In this document: in pieces, positions 1-11,984 of the stretch
How the letters are laid out: each line of letters starts with the position of its first letter
How positions within the stretch are numbered: the first letter of the stretch is position 1
Assembly: GCF_029407905.1 (NCBI RefSeq)
Contig: NC_073642.1
Location: 2,976,001 to 3,040,000, forward strand
From: Bubalus kerabau
Taxonomy: Eukaryota; Chordata; Mammalia; Artiodactyla; Bovidae
Reading direction: 5' to 3'
DNA: 64,000 nucleotides
Notes under the pieces: model-generated
What the model saw: the letters and a program-made list of their open reading frames with translations, nothing else
What the model was told of the DNA's origin: nothing
The model's database searches: none
Translations under genes and position numbers: made by a program

Positions 1-417
1 AAGGAGTAGGAACAAAGGAGAGAAAGAAAAAGACAATCTTGAAGAATAGGCAAATAGCAGAAGCAGAAAACAAAAGGAGAGGGAATAAATTCTGCAGCAT
101 CACAATGTGTTAGATGAGGTACGAGAGTAAAATCTTGGGGAATCAACCAGTGTCATAAGTAGAAGAAGAGGGAGAAAAGGAAGGAAAATTTCATTATTTC
201 ATAAGGGAGAAAATAATGAAAATTGGAAGTGATTAGAAGACTAGGGAAGAGAGAGAAAATTATGGAGAATTTTCCACAGTGAGAATGAGAAAAGGGATGA
301 TAAAAGCTTATAACAGTGGCATGGAAAAGTAACAGTAGAAATGAGAAGTGGGAAGGAAAACTTGGAGATGATAGTAAGAAAATGAGGGAAGACATTCTTG
401 GGGAATTAGCTTGCTAC
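1..417. other. Unassigned purine-rich sequence
   Basis: The plus strand is rich in A and G (gagagaaagaaaaagac; gaagaagagggagaaaagga). No gene, and no repeat that I can name. Confidence 0.5.
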
Positions 418-426
418 TAGAGACAG

Positions 427-697
427 AAGGTAATGGCACCCCACTCCAGTACTCTTGCCTGGAAAATCCCATGGATGGAGGAGCCTGGTAGGCTGCAGTC
501 CATGGGGTCGCTAAGAGTCGGACATGACTGAGCGACTTCACTTTCACTTTTCACTTTCATGCACTGGAGAAGGAAATGGCAACCCACTCCAGTATTCTTG
601 CCTGGAGAATCCCAGGGATGGCGGAGCCTAATGGGCTGCCGTCTATGGGGTCACACAGAGTCAGACACGACTGAAGCGACTTAGCAGTTAGCAGCAG
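427..697 (+). mobile_element. BOV-A2 SINE with 9-bp target duplication
   Basis: Two tandem Bov-A monomers are seen (caccccactccagtactcttg and again caacccactccagtattctt, each ending in a shared gtcggacatgactgagcgac-type block) with a gcagcag tail. The 9-base sequence tagagacag occurs at 418-426 and 698-706, marking the target site duplication. It directly abuts the 5' end of the BovB element. Confidence 0.9.
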
Positions 698-706
698 TAG
701 AGACAG

Positions 707-3700
707 TCATGTAAAATTGGAAGGCACAAAATACAACATCAGAGCAAGACACAGATTCCCCCACAGCCAGTCCCTCGCATCAGGGCAGTTTGCACAAGCC
801 TCTTATTCTTAACCATCAGAGGGCAGACAGAATGAAAACCACAATCACATGAACTTTGAGCCATGCTGTGCAGGGACACACAAGATGGATGGGTCAAGCT
901 GGAGAGTTCTGACAAAACGTGGCCCACTGGAGAAGGGAATGGCAAACCACTTCAGTATTCTTGCCTTGAGAATCCCATGAACAATATGAAAAGGCAAAAA
1001 GATATGACACTGAAAGATGAACTCCCCAGGTCGGTAGGTGACCAGTATGTTACTGGAGAAGAGTGGAGAAATAGTTCAAAAGAATGAAGAGGCTGAGCCA
1101 AAGCAAAAAGACCCAGTCATGAATGGGACTGGTGATTGAGGTAAAGTCAATGCAGTAAAGAACAATATTGCATAGAAACCTAGAATTTTAGGTCCATGAA
1201 TCAAGGCAAATTGGAAGTGGTCAAACAGGAGATGGTAAGAGTGAACATCGACATTTTAGGAATCAGTGAATTAAAATGGACTGGAATGGGTGAATTTAAT
1301 TTAGATGACCATGATATTTACTACTGTGGGCAAGAATCCCTTAGAAGAGATGGAGTAGCCCTCACAGTCAACAAGAGTCTGAAATGCCGTACTTGGATGC
1401 AATCTCAAAAATGATAGGATGATCTCTGTTCATTTCCAAGGCAAACCATTCAACATCACAGTAATCCAAGTCTATGCCTCACCCACTAATGCCAAAAAAC
1501 CTGAAGTTAAACAGCTCTATGAAGACCTACAAAACATTCTAGAATAACAAAAACAACAAAAACAGATGTCCTTTCCATCATAGGGGACTGGAATGCAAAA
1601 GTAGGAAGTCAAGAGATGCCTGGAGTAACAGGCATGTTTGGCCCTAGAATACAAAATGAAGCAGGGCAAAGGCTAACAGAGTTTTGCCAGGAAAAACACT
1701 CTGGTCATAGCAAACACCCTCTTCCAACAACACAAGAGATGACTCTACACATGGACATCACCAGATGGTCAGTACCAAAATCAGATTGATTATATTCTTT
1801 GCAGTTGAGGATGGAGAAGGTCTATAGAGTCAGCAAAAACAAGACCAGGAACTGACTGTGGCTCAGATCATGAACTCCTTATTGCAAAATTCAGATTTAA
1901 ATTCAAGAAAGTAGGGGAAACCACTAGACTATTCAGGTATGACCTAAATCAAATCCCTAATGATTATACAGTGGAACTGACAAATAGATTCAAGGGATTA
2001 GATCTGATAGACAGAGTGCCTGAAGAACTATGGGTGGAGGTTCATAACACTGTAAAGGAGGCGGCGAGTAAAACCAGCCCCAAGAAGAAGAAATGCAAAG
2101 AGGCAAAATGGTTGTCTGAGGAGGCCTTATGAATAGCTGAGAAAAGAAGGGAAGCTAAAGGCAAAGGAGCTAAGGAAACATCTATCCATTTGAGTGCAGA
2201 GTTCCAAAGAATAGCAAGGAGAGATAAGAATGTCTTCCTCGGTGATCAATGCAAAGAAATAGGGGAAAACAATAGAATGGGAAAGACTAGAGATCTCTTC
2301 AATAAAATTAGCGATACCAAGGGAAAATTTCATGCAAAGATGGGCACAATAAAGGAAAGAAATGGTATGGACCTAATAGAAGAAAATATAAAGAAGAGGT
2401 TGCAAAAATACACAGAAGAGCTAAGATCTTCACAAGAAAGATCTTCATGACCCAGATAATCACAGTGGTGTTATCACTCACCTAGAACCAGACACCCTGG
2501 AATACGAAGTCAAGTGGGCCCTAGGAAGCATCACTATGAACAAAGCTAGTGGAGGTGATGGAATACCAGCTGAGGTATTTTCAATCCTAAAAGATGATGC
2601 TGTTAAAGTGTTGCACTCAATATGCCAGCATATTTGGAAAATGAGCAGTGGCAACAATACTGGAATATGTCAGTTTTCATTCCTGTCCCAAAGAAAAGCA
2701 ATGGCAAAGAATTTTCAAACTGCCACACAATTGCACTCATCTCACATGCTAGCAAAATAATGCTCAAAATTCTCCAAGCCAGGCTCCAACAGTACGTAAC
2801 CATGAACTTCCAGATGTTCAAGCTGGATTTAGAAAAGGCAGAGAAACCAGAGTTCAAATTTTCAACATCCGTTGGATAATAGAAAAGCAGGAGAATCCCA
2901 GGAAAACATCTACTTATGCTTCATTACTATGCCAAAGCCTTTGACTGTGTGGATCACAGCAAACTCTGGAAAACTCTTAAAGAGACAGAAATACCAGACC
3001 ACCTTCAGTTCAGTTCAGTTCACTCACTCAGTCTTGTCTGACTCTTTGCAACCCCATGGACTGCAGCACACCAGGCCTCCCTGTCCATCACCAACTCCCA
3101 GAGTTTATTCAAATTCATGTCCATTGAGTCAGTCATGCCATCCAACCATTCTCATCCTCTGTCATCCCCTCCTCCTCCTGCCTTCAATCTTTCCCAGCAT
3201 CAGGGTCCTTTCCAATGAGTCAGCTCTTCACATCAGGTGGCTAAAGTATTGGAGTTTCAGTGTCAGCATCAGTCATTCCAATGAATATTAGGACTGATTT
3301 CCTTTAGGATTGACAGGCTGGATCTCCTTGGAGTCCAAGGGACTCTCAAGAGTGTTCTCCATGCCACAGTTCAAAAGCATCAATTCTTTGGAGCTCAGCT
3401 TTCTTTAAGTGCAACTCTCACATCCGTACATGACTACTGGAAAAACCGTAGCTTTGACTATATGGACCTTTGTTGGCAAAGTAATGTCTTTGCTTTTTAA
3501 TGTGCCATCTAGGTTGATCATAACTTTTCTTCCAAGGAGTAAGCATCTTTTAATTTCATGGCTGCCATCACCATCTGCAGTGATTTTGGAGTCCCCCAAA
3601 ATAAAGTCTGTCACCGTTTCCATTGTTTCCCCATCTATTTGTCATGAAGTGATGGGACCATATGCCATGATCTTTGTTTTCTGAATGTTGAGTTTGAAGC

Positions 3701-5030
3701 CAATTTTTTCACTCTCTTTCACTTTCATCTAGAGACTTTTTAGTTTTTCTTCACTTTCTGCCATAAGTGTGGTGTCATCTGCATATCTGAGGTTATTGAT
3801 ATTTCTCCCGGCAATCTTGATTCTAGCTTGTGCTTCATCTAGCCCTGGATTTCTCATAATGTACTCTGCATATAAGTTAAATAAGCAGGGTGACAATATA
3901 CAGCCTTGATATACTCCTTTCCCTATTTGGAACCAGTCTGTTGTTCCATGTCCAGTTCTTCATCCATTGGATCATCAAAAAAAAACAAGAGTTTCAGAAA
4001 AACATCTACTTCTGCTTTATTGACCAGACCACCTACCTGCCTCCTGAAAAACCTGTATGAAGGTCAAGAAGCAACAGTTAGAAATGGAAATGAAATAATG
4101 GGCTAGTCCCAAATTGAGAAAGGAGTACATCAAGGCTGTATATTGTCACCTTGCTTATTTAAGTTATATGCAGAATATATCATGCAAAATGCCATACTGC
4201 ATGATTCAGAAGCTGGAATCAAGATTGCAGGGAAAAATATCAATAACCTCAGATATGCAGATGACACCACCCTTACTGCAGAAAGTGAAGAAGAACTAAA
4301 GAGCCTTCTGATGAAAGTGAAAGAGGAGCGTGAGAAAGCTGGCTTAAAACTCAGCATTCAAAAAGTGAGGATCATGGCATCCAGTCCCATCACTTCATAG
4401 CACATAGAGGGGGAACAAAAGCAACAGTGACAGACTATTTTCTTGGGCTCCAAAATCACTGCAGATGGTGACTGCAGCCATGATATTAAAACACAGGTGC
4501 TCCTTGGAAGAAAAGCTATTACAAACCTAGACGGCATTTTAAAAAGTAAAGACTACTTTACTGACAAAGGTCTGTATAGTCAAAGCTATGGTTTTTCCAG
4601 GAATCATGTATAGATGTGAGAGTTGAACCATAAAGAAAGCTGAGCACTGAAGTATTGATGCTTTTGAACTGTGATGTTGGGGAAGACTCTTGAGAGTCCC
4701 TTGGACAGCAAGGAGATCCAACCAGTTCATCCTAAAAGAGATCAGTCCTGGATATTCATTGGAAGGACTGATGCTGAAGCTGAAGCTCCAATAGTTTGGC
4801 CACCAGATGCGAAGAGCTGACTCATCTGAAAAGACCCTGATGCTGGGAAACATGAGGGCAGGGGAAGAAGGGGACGAGAGGATGAGATGGTTGAATGGCA
4901 TCATTGACGCAATGGACATGAGTTTGAGCAAGCTCTGGGATTCGGTGAAGTCCAGGGAAGCCTGGCATGTATGCTCCAGTCCATGGGGTTGCAAAGACTC
5001 TGACATGACTGAGTGGCTGAACTTAACTGA
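707..5030 (+). mobile_element. Near full-length BovB (RTE) LINE, disrupted
   Basis: The 5' part (about 740-1090) matches BovB leader sequence as I know it. At 1196-1414 the frame encodes the start of the apurinic-like endonuclease (DILGISELKWTGMGEF, YYCGQESLRR). Reverse transcriptase pieces follow (NKASGGDGIPAEVF; then NNLRYADDTTL with the YADD catalytic motif at about 4240-4270) and the 3' end gggttgcaaagactctgacatg at about 4985. Many stops and shifts make it inactive. A second BovB of about 1 kb sits inside at 3005-4022. Subtracting it leaves about 3.3 kb, near the full-length element. The 5' boundary is approximate. Confidence 0.88.
3005..4022 (-). mobile_element. 5'-inverted BovB insertion nested in the BovB, with 12-bp TSD
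   Basis: At 3005 the sequence switches to the reverse complement of a BovB 3' end (ttcagttcagttca tail, then tgactctttgcaaccccatg) and runs antisense through RT sequence to about 3965. A short piece, about 3986-4022, is again in sense orientation (cagaaaaacatctacttctg). The 12-base accagaccacct occurs at 2993-3004 and 4023-4034, where the host element resumes (cctgcctcctgaaaaacc). This is a target-primed insertion with a 5' inversion. Confidence 0.85.
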
Positions 5031-6335
5031 AATGGAAGTGGAGTAGAGGGAAAGAAGGTAGTGAAAATTCTGGAGAATCACAGGTGTAAGAAGGGGAAAG
5101 AAGTGGTGAGAATGTGAGAGAAAATGCTGACGCACTGACAGCTGTCAGAATGGGGAACTAGGATGCAAAGGAAGAGAATAGCCAAGGTGCAGATGTCCAA
5201 ATTCAGGCACAGTGTCTAGGTCCAAGGGCACAACAGGGCCAAGGTAAGAGCCATGATGCAAATATAATGACAAGGTCCAGGTCTGAGATCCAGTGCTAAC
5301 ATCACTGTCTAGATTTGAGGTCCAAGAACAATGTCCAAGGTTAAGGTCTAGTTCAAGTTCTGTTCTTGTATCTACTCTCTTTTTTCCAATTAATCATTAG
5401 GATGAATTCATTCATGTATGCTGAATTGCTGGTTGCCTCCTAAAGCTTTACTTACACACTGCCAATGTGTGCATTTTTTTTTTTTTTTTTTTAGGGCAAA
5501 GCAACAATATAACTCCAGAGCACAGTCAATAAGACACTTATGTGAAGGACTGAACAGAAAACTGGTGATACAGTGTCATCTAAGGGTAAACAAGATACCA
5601 GTAGAGCAACTGGACTGGGTGTCCTCCAAAAAATCCTCCTTAACTATCATTTCCCAAAATGAAGCAAGCACTAAATAATGTAATGCTGCTGGCAAAAGTA
5701 TTAGTAGTAGTAGAAGGAGGAGGAGGAGAAGGGAAGAAAAACAGCTCCTCTTTGCTGCTAATCAAGGGTGAACTTGTATGCTTCCCCATTCACTGAGGCA
5801 GAAGGTAAATTCAAGAAAATAGTTTCTCTTATAAAAAATTAAAAGGTTTAAATGGATGGCCATGCACCAGAGGTGAAAGAATTAATTTTCATTTTACATT
5901 TTCATAGAATCAGATTTATCTTTCCCTCAACTATTCTGAATGAATGGGATTGTTCAGTTGTGATACCATCTAACATTTATAGGATGCTCTTCAATTCACA
6001 GAGCACATTTCTACCCTAATGACATTACTCTGACATGACTGAGTGACTGAACTGAACTGACCTGACACTACTTTGGCCCTCAGGTTCACCATCTCCCTCT
6101 GGGATTATTACATAAGCATTTTCTTTGGTCTCTTGTGTCTAGTTCCATGGAGATTAACTGACAGGATCTGATGGAGTCTTTGGACACTCTCACAAAACAG
6201 TGCTTATGCCCATTGACAGGAACCTTTTAGAATTTCAATATTTTCCCCTCCTTCCTCTGCATCCCTGATTCCATCCTCGCATTCCTGCTGCAGTCTTACA
6301 CATTCTTGCCAGTGTGACCAACGAAACCCTCTATG
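5031..6335. other. Intergenic stretch with simple repeats
   Basis: Contains a poly-T run at 5475-5492 and a (TAG)n-(GGA)n simple repeat at about 5700-5730. A short actctgacatgactgagtga word near 6027 is a stray BovB or Bov-A 3' fragment. No gene seen. Confidence 0.5.
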
Positions 6336-6560
6336 CTTTTTTTTTTTTTTTGCTTTATAATGTTGTATTACTTTTTGCTGTACAGCAAAGTGAATCAGCT
6401 ATATGTATACATATATCTCTTTTCTGGATTTCATTCCTAAAAAGGCCACCACAAAGCATTGTGTATAGTTCCTTGGGCTATATAGTAGGTTCTCATTAGT
6501 TACCTATTTTATACATAGAGTGTGTGTGTGTGTATATATATATATAATACGCCAATTGTT
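6336..6560 (-). mobile_element. L1 3'-end fragment with TG/TA microsatellite
   Basis: This is the reverse complement of a ruminant L1 3' end: a poly-T run at 6338-6351, then gctgtacagcaaagtgaatc and the tagttccttgggctatatag block. A (TG)n(TA)n run follows at about 6521-6547. Confidence 0.75.
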
Positions 6561-6730
6561 CTGTGATTTTTAATTGCTTCCAAGTAAAACTGAATCCTGC
6601 AGAATATATGAACTCTCATCTGCTTCTGCCTACCTCTCATATATCATACCTCCTGACATACACTGTCCATTCCAGGCCCTTGAACCAACTGCCCTTCCAA
6701 GATCATCTATGAGGACCTTTGCCTAGAGTA

Positions 6731-6936
6731 GAAGTGAAGTGAAGTGAAAGTCACTCAGTTGTGTCCAACTCTTTGTGACCCCATTGACTATACAGTCCAT
6801 GGAATTCTCCAGGCCAGAATACTGGAGTGGGTAACCTTTCCCTTCTCCAGGGGACCTTCCCAACCCAGGGATTGAACCCAGGTCTCCCACATTGCAGGTG
6901 GATTCTTTACCAGCTGAGTCACCAGGGAAGCCCTTA
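6731..6936 (-). mobile_element. Bov-tA SINE with 9-bp TSD
   Basis: The complete element reads in reverse: tail gtgaagtgaagtgaaagtc, then gtgtccaactctttgtgacc, ending at the tRNA-Glu-derived head (gctgagtcaccagggaagcc). The sequence cctagagta flanks it at 6722-6730 and 6937-6945. Confidence 0.92.
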
Positions 6937-6945
6937 CCTAGAGTA

Positions 6946-7916
6946 ACTTTTCTCCAACTCCTCCCTACTCTCACAACTAGGGCAGACATTGCTTTCCCCT
7001 GGACACCCACTACGGGAGGCAGATTTGATAGCCCCTCTTATGCTTCCATCAGCTCATGTAAGCACACTTGACGGGCCACCTTGCCACATTGTCCTCAGCT
7101 TCACTTTAGGTACTTCGAGAGCAAATACAATATGTATGTCCCCAGCATGTAGTACAATGTGGCCATACTAAGAGATTAATGAATATTTTCTAAAAATTTA
7201 TTTGCTGAATAAAATGGATCTCATGGATGATATATGTTAGGCTCTGAAAAGTTAAAGTAACTTTATAGAAGTCATGCCAATCTTAAGGGTAGACCTGGAA
7301 TTAAAATGTATGTACAATTCTTAACCCACAGCCCACGCCCATATGACGTTCATGTGCTATTATCTTGCAAATGTTCTTCAGAGCCATACTGAAGATATAC
7401 TCTTCAGGGTTAGGGCCTCCGGTTCCACTGGCGTGAGAGGGAGCTGAGAAAAAGGATATAATTTCCAAGGAGAGCTGCCAGTTCTCTTCCCTGCTTTCAT
7501 ACTTCCCACTGGCAAGAGAGATGCCACTGAAGGCCCTGGCAGGGGGACTGACACCGTTCTGACTCACTTTCAGATGCTGACCTTACCCCGGAATTCAGAG
7601 GAGATGGAGATCAAGCTGAGTTCTGTAAATACTGAGGGATGTTAATCCCACTCACCTGTAAACAAAAGATTAAGCATCTACTGCAAGAATTCTGATTGAG
7701 CAGACCTATTTATTTGCCTATTTATAGGAAAAACAACTCTCAGTTAAGACCCAGACCTCATTGTGTTAAGGACATAAACATAAAATTGCTAGGTGGAGTC
7801 ATTATTCAGACAGCTTCCCTGATGGGAATGCAGACAACCTTTAATGGAGGCTTAATCAAAATCCCTTATAACTGACTATAGCATAACTTCTGGTACTTTT
7901 GGCTCATGAGATTATC
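6946..7916. other. Unassigned intergenic sequence
   Basis: No supported gene. Short open frames on both strands lack recognisable protein features. Confidence 0.4.
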
Positions 7917-8174
7917 TCATTCCAGTACTCTTGCCTGGAAAATCCCATGGACGGAGGAGCCTGGTAGGCTGCAGTCCATGGGGTCGCTAAGAGTCGGACA
8001 CGACTGAGTGACTTCACTTTCCCTTTTCACTTTCATGCATTGGAGAAGGAAATGGCAACCCACTCCAGTGTTCTTGCCTGGAGAATCCCAGGGACAGCGG
8101 AGCCTGGTGGGCTGCTGTCTATGGGGTCGCACAGAGTTGGACATGACCGAAGTGACTTAGCAGCAGCAGCAGTA
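7917..8174 (+). mobile_element. BOV-A2 SINE
   Basis: Two Bov-A monomers in sense (ccagtactcttgcctggaaa; ccactccagtgttcttgcct) with a gcagcagcagcagta tail. The 5' end looks slightly truncated; no clear target duplication was seen. Confidence 0.88.
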
Positions 8175-8703
8175 CACCTTCAGGACTCAGTACTGGAGCA
8201 TAGTTCCTTTGTCAGGAACAAATACCTAGAAAGAATCCACTCTTGATGCCATGTGGCAGCATGTCCACAGCTTCTGAATGAATGAGTGTTATGAAGGGAA
8301 GACTGCCGCCTATGCTATGTTCTGAGCCTCTTCATGATCCCCAAACAAACTTACTCTGTTGGATATAGGTGTATACCAGGAGAAAAATGGACAAGTCACT
8401 TTCATAGTCTTACCCAGGGGAAGTAGGTAGGCTGTTAGGTCTGCTCCAGGGACTGGTGTAGGGTTAGGCTCATGACACAATGTAGAGCATCTGGTGTCTT
8501 CGCTGGGATTTTTTTGTTCAAAAAAAAAAACATCAGGGAAGAAACCCTTTTTCTCCTGAGGTAAATCTTGGGCTGCTAGCACTCCTACCCACCATGTGGG
8601 AAAAAACCCTGAGTAATAAAGTTCTGAAAACCTTGGGAAAGCCTTGCATGCAGCTGTGCCACAGGCCAAGAAACACTTCAACATTTTAAGACATTGAGGC
8701 ATA
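8175..8703. other. Unassigned intergenic sequence with minus-strand frame
   Basis: A 130-codon minus-strand frame spans 8702-8310 without recognisable motifs. A poly-A run lies at 8520-8530. I do not support it as a gene. Confidence 0.3.
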
Positions 8704-8840
8704 ACTCAGTTTAGTCACTCAGTTGTGACCGACTCTTTGTGACCCCATGGACCGCAGCACGCCAGGCCTCCCTGTCCATCACTAACTCCCGAAGTCCACC
8801 CAAACCCATGTCCATTGAGTTGGTGATGCCATCCAACTGT
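8704..8840 (-). mobile_element. BovB 3'-end fragment
   Basis: The reverse complement of the BovB 3' end begins at the cagtttagtcactcagttgt tail and passes caggcctccctgtccatcac to the gagttggtgatgccatccaa block, where it is truncated. Confidence 0.85.
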
Positions 8841-11815
8841 CTTTTATGTGTAGATATACCACAGTTTGTTTATTCATTCATCTGTTGATGGGTATCTGGG
8901 TTGTTTCAGTTTGGAGCTATACAAGTTAAGCTGCCGTGTACATTCATATTTTTTGTAAAGACATCTGATTTTACTTTTCTTGGGTAAATACCTAGGAGTG
9001 GGAATGGCTGGATTATATATATGGTAGTAGGTATATGAGTAAATTTTTTGTAAGAATCTGATAAACTGTTTTCTGAAATTATATCATTTTACATTTCCAC
9101 CAGCAGTGTATGAGAGAACTAGTTTCTCTACATCCTTTTCAATACTTGCTATTGGTCAGTTTTTTTATTTTCAGTACTTGGATGGATGTGCAGTGGTTTT
9201 TCACTGTGACTTTATTGTACATTTCCTGAATGATTAATAATGTTGAGGGGTTTAAATGTGCTTATTTGCCATTCATATATCTTCTTTAGTGAAGTGTTTT
9301 TTCATCTTTTGCCCATTTTTCAATTGGGTTGTTTGTTTTCCTATGGAGGACATTTAATAGCTTTTATATACTTTTGATAGAACCCTTTATTAGGTATGTG
9401 ATACACAATATTTTCTTCTACTTTATTTCTTGTCTTTTCATTCTCTTGGTGTATTCAAAGGGCAGAAGTTCTTAGTTTTTATGAATTCCAATTTGTCATT
9501 TTTTTCTTTTATGCAATGGAGTTTTGGTGTTGCGTTTAAGTCTTTGCTTAGCTCCAGGTCATAAATATTTCTCCTTCCTTCTTCTTTTGGCATATAGATA
9601 TTCAATAGTTCCAGTATAATTTGTTGAAATCTTTTCAAGGTCTTTTCAAGACCTTTCTTCATTGAAGAGTCTGAATCTTTGTTAAAAATCAACTGTCCAC
9701 ATAAGTTTAGGTCTGTATCTAGAGTATCTATATTTGCTATGCTTATGCTAAAAGCACATCCTTGATTACTGTAGCTTTATGTGAATGTGAAAGTTGCTCA
9801 GTCATGTCCAACTCTTTGTGACCCCATGGACTATACAGTCCATGTAATTCTGCAGGCCAAATCTCTGGAGTGGGTAGCCATTCCCTTCTCCAGGGGCTTT
9901 TCCCTGTAGCTTTATAGTTCATCTCAAAGCCAGTTTTAGTTAACTCACTTTGTTATTTTTAGCTATTTTGACTATTCTAGGTCCACTGCACTTCTATATG
10001 AATTTTAGAACCACCTTATTAATATCTACAAGAAAAAACCTCCTAGCAATTTTGATTGGGATTTCATTGAATCTCTAGATCTGTCTGGGGAGAATTGACA
10101 TTTTAACAATATTGAATCTTCCAACCCATAAACAAGGCATATCTCCCCATGTCTAATGTATTAGCTGTTCTTAAATTTCATTCAGTGGTGATTTTAGCTT
10201 TTAGTATACATGTTTTTCACAACTTTTGTCAAATTTATCAGTAAGTATTTCAGATTTTTGATGGTATTGTAAAAGGTAGCTTTTATTTCAATTTGTGATT
10301 GTTCATTGCTGGTATATAAAATATAATTTTTTATTATATTGATCTTGTATCCTGAAACCTTGCTAAACTCATTCGTTCTAATAGCAATTAGTACCTACAG
10401 AGATGATCATGTCATCTGTAAATAATGATATAATATTTCTTCCTTTCTTATCTAAATGGCTTGATTTCTTTATTTGACTGGCCAGAACATCTGGTACAAA
10501 TGTTAAATCAAAGTTGACAGATTGGATATATTTGCCTTATTCTCGATCTTAGAAATAATTCAACTTTTCACTTGTAAGTGTGATGTTAGCTGTGGATTGT
10601 TATAGGTTACCTTTACCAGGTTGAAGAAGTTCCATTCTATTCCTAGCATACTGAGGATTGAAAGTTGGATTTTTGTTGAAATGCTCTTTCTGCATTTATT
10701 GAAATGAATATGTGGGTTCCTTTTTAGTTTATTAATGTGGTAAATAGCATTGATTGACATTCAAATGGTAAAGTAAACTTGCTTTCCTGGGATAAACTTC
10801 ACTTGGTCTTGTAATATTACCTTTTTAATATTTTGTTGGGGTATGATTTGCTATAATTTTGCTAAGAATTGTTCCATCTATGTTCATGAGGATTATAGGT
10901 CTATAATTTTCTCTTTTAAAAAATATCTGTCTGCATTTTCTATCAAGGTAACACTGGACTCAGGATAATTTGGAAAGTATTCTACCGTCTTCAATTTTCT
11001 GGAAGATTTTGTGTAGAATTGGTATTACTTCTTCCTTAAATGTTGAGTAGAATTCAGCAAGGAAGTTATCTGTGTCTGAAGTTTTCTTTGTGGATAATTT
11101 TCCAGCTACATATTCAGTTACTTTAATAGACATAGGGCTCTTCAAGTTTATCTATTTCTTCTTGAATGAGTTTGACCATTTCATCTAAGTTGTCAAACTC
11201 ACTGACAAAATGTTCACAATACTCATTTGCTCTCCTTTCAGCATCAATAGAATCTGAAGTGAGATCAACACTTTTAGTCTTTAAAATAGTTATTTTGTGT
11301 TTTCTCCCTTTTTTTGTCCTGATCAATCTGACTTGAAGTTTGTCAACTTTACTGATTTTTTCTCAAAGAACTAGCTTTTAGTTATATTGATTTTACTTTA
11401 TTATTTTGTTTTGTATTTCATTTATTTCTGCTCTGTTCTTTTTTTATTTCCTTTCTTCTGCTTATTTTGCTTTTAATTTGTTCTTTTTACAGTTTGTTGA
11501 GGTGGGAAGCTAATGTCATCCATTTGAGACCTTCCTTTTCTAATATAGATGCTTAGTGCTATAAATTTTGCCCTAATAATTACTTGACTTTCAAAAGTTT
11601 ATGTATTTATATGTTCATTTTCATTTAATTCAAATTTATCTTAATTTTGTTTTTGATTTTTGTGTATGTGGGTGTTTGGTAACCAATTTCAAATATCCAT
11701 GATTTTCCATAGATTTTTCTGTTACCAATTTTTAAATTTAATTCCATTGTGGCTTGGAAACATGCCTTGTATGCCTTCAGTATTACTTTTTATTACTGTG
11801 GTTAAGAGTCACATA
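8841..11815 (-). mobile_element. Ancient L1, antisense, 3' portion
   Basis: The reverse complement of L1 3' UTR and ORF2: the 3' part reads ttgatgggtatctgggttg and gggtaaatacctaggagtgg, followed by degenerate ORF2. A minus-strand fragment at about 11145-10960 resembles reverse transcriptase sequence (AGKLSTKKTSDTDNFLAEFY, ILHKIFQKIEDGRI). It carries a Bov-tA piece at 9786-9900. The L1 reading seems to resume at about 14535 after a second insertion. Confidence 0.7.
9786..9900 (-). mobile_element. Bov-tA SINE fragment inside L1
   Basis: gtgaaagttgctcagtcatg, then gaccccatggactatacagt and ggagtgggtagccattccct, reverse orientation. It lacks the tRNA-derived head. The flanking words actgtagctttat (left) and ctgtagctttata (right) suggest a short target duplication. 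Confidence 0.85.
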
Positions 11816-11825
11816 AAATGAATCT

Positions 11826-11977
11826 CTTTTTGGCTGTGGGGCAGGGGCGGTGGGTGAGGGAGCAATGCATAGCTTGTGGGATCTTAGTTCCCTGATCAGA
11901 GACTGAACTCAAGCCTTCGGCAGTGAGTGTAGAGTCTTAACCACGTCTTAACCACTAGACCATCAGGGAATTCCCCA
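11826..11977 (-). mobile_element. CHR-type tRNA-derived SINE (cetartiodactyl)
   Basis: tgggatcttagttccctgat, agagactgaactcaagcc, then gagtcttaaccactagacca and cagggaattccc match the reverse complement of the CHR family head (SINE shared by whales, hippos and ruminants). A small internal duplication of cttaaccac is present. Confidence 0.75.
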
Positions 11978-11984
11978 CACAAAC

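Noticed and set aside
2993..4034. Two separate BovB elements lying side by side rather than nested
   Set aside because: The host reading resumes right after the 12-base duplication at 4023-4034, so one element interrupts the other.
4539..5135. 198-codon minus-strand open frame
   Set aside because: It is the antisense shadow of the BovB 3' region; that reverse complement commonly stays open in BovB and Bov SINEs and encodes no known protein.
8310..8702. 130-codon minus-strand open frame
   Set aside because: No recognisable motif; it includes a poly-Phe/Asp tract translated from an A-run, and it is flanked by SINE and BovB pieces.
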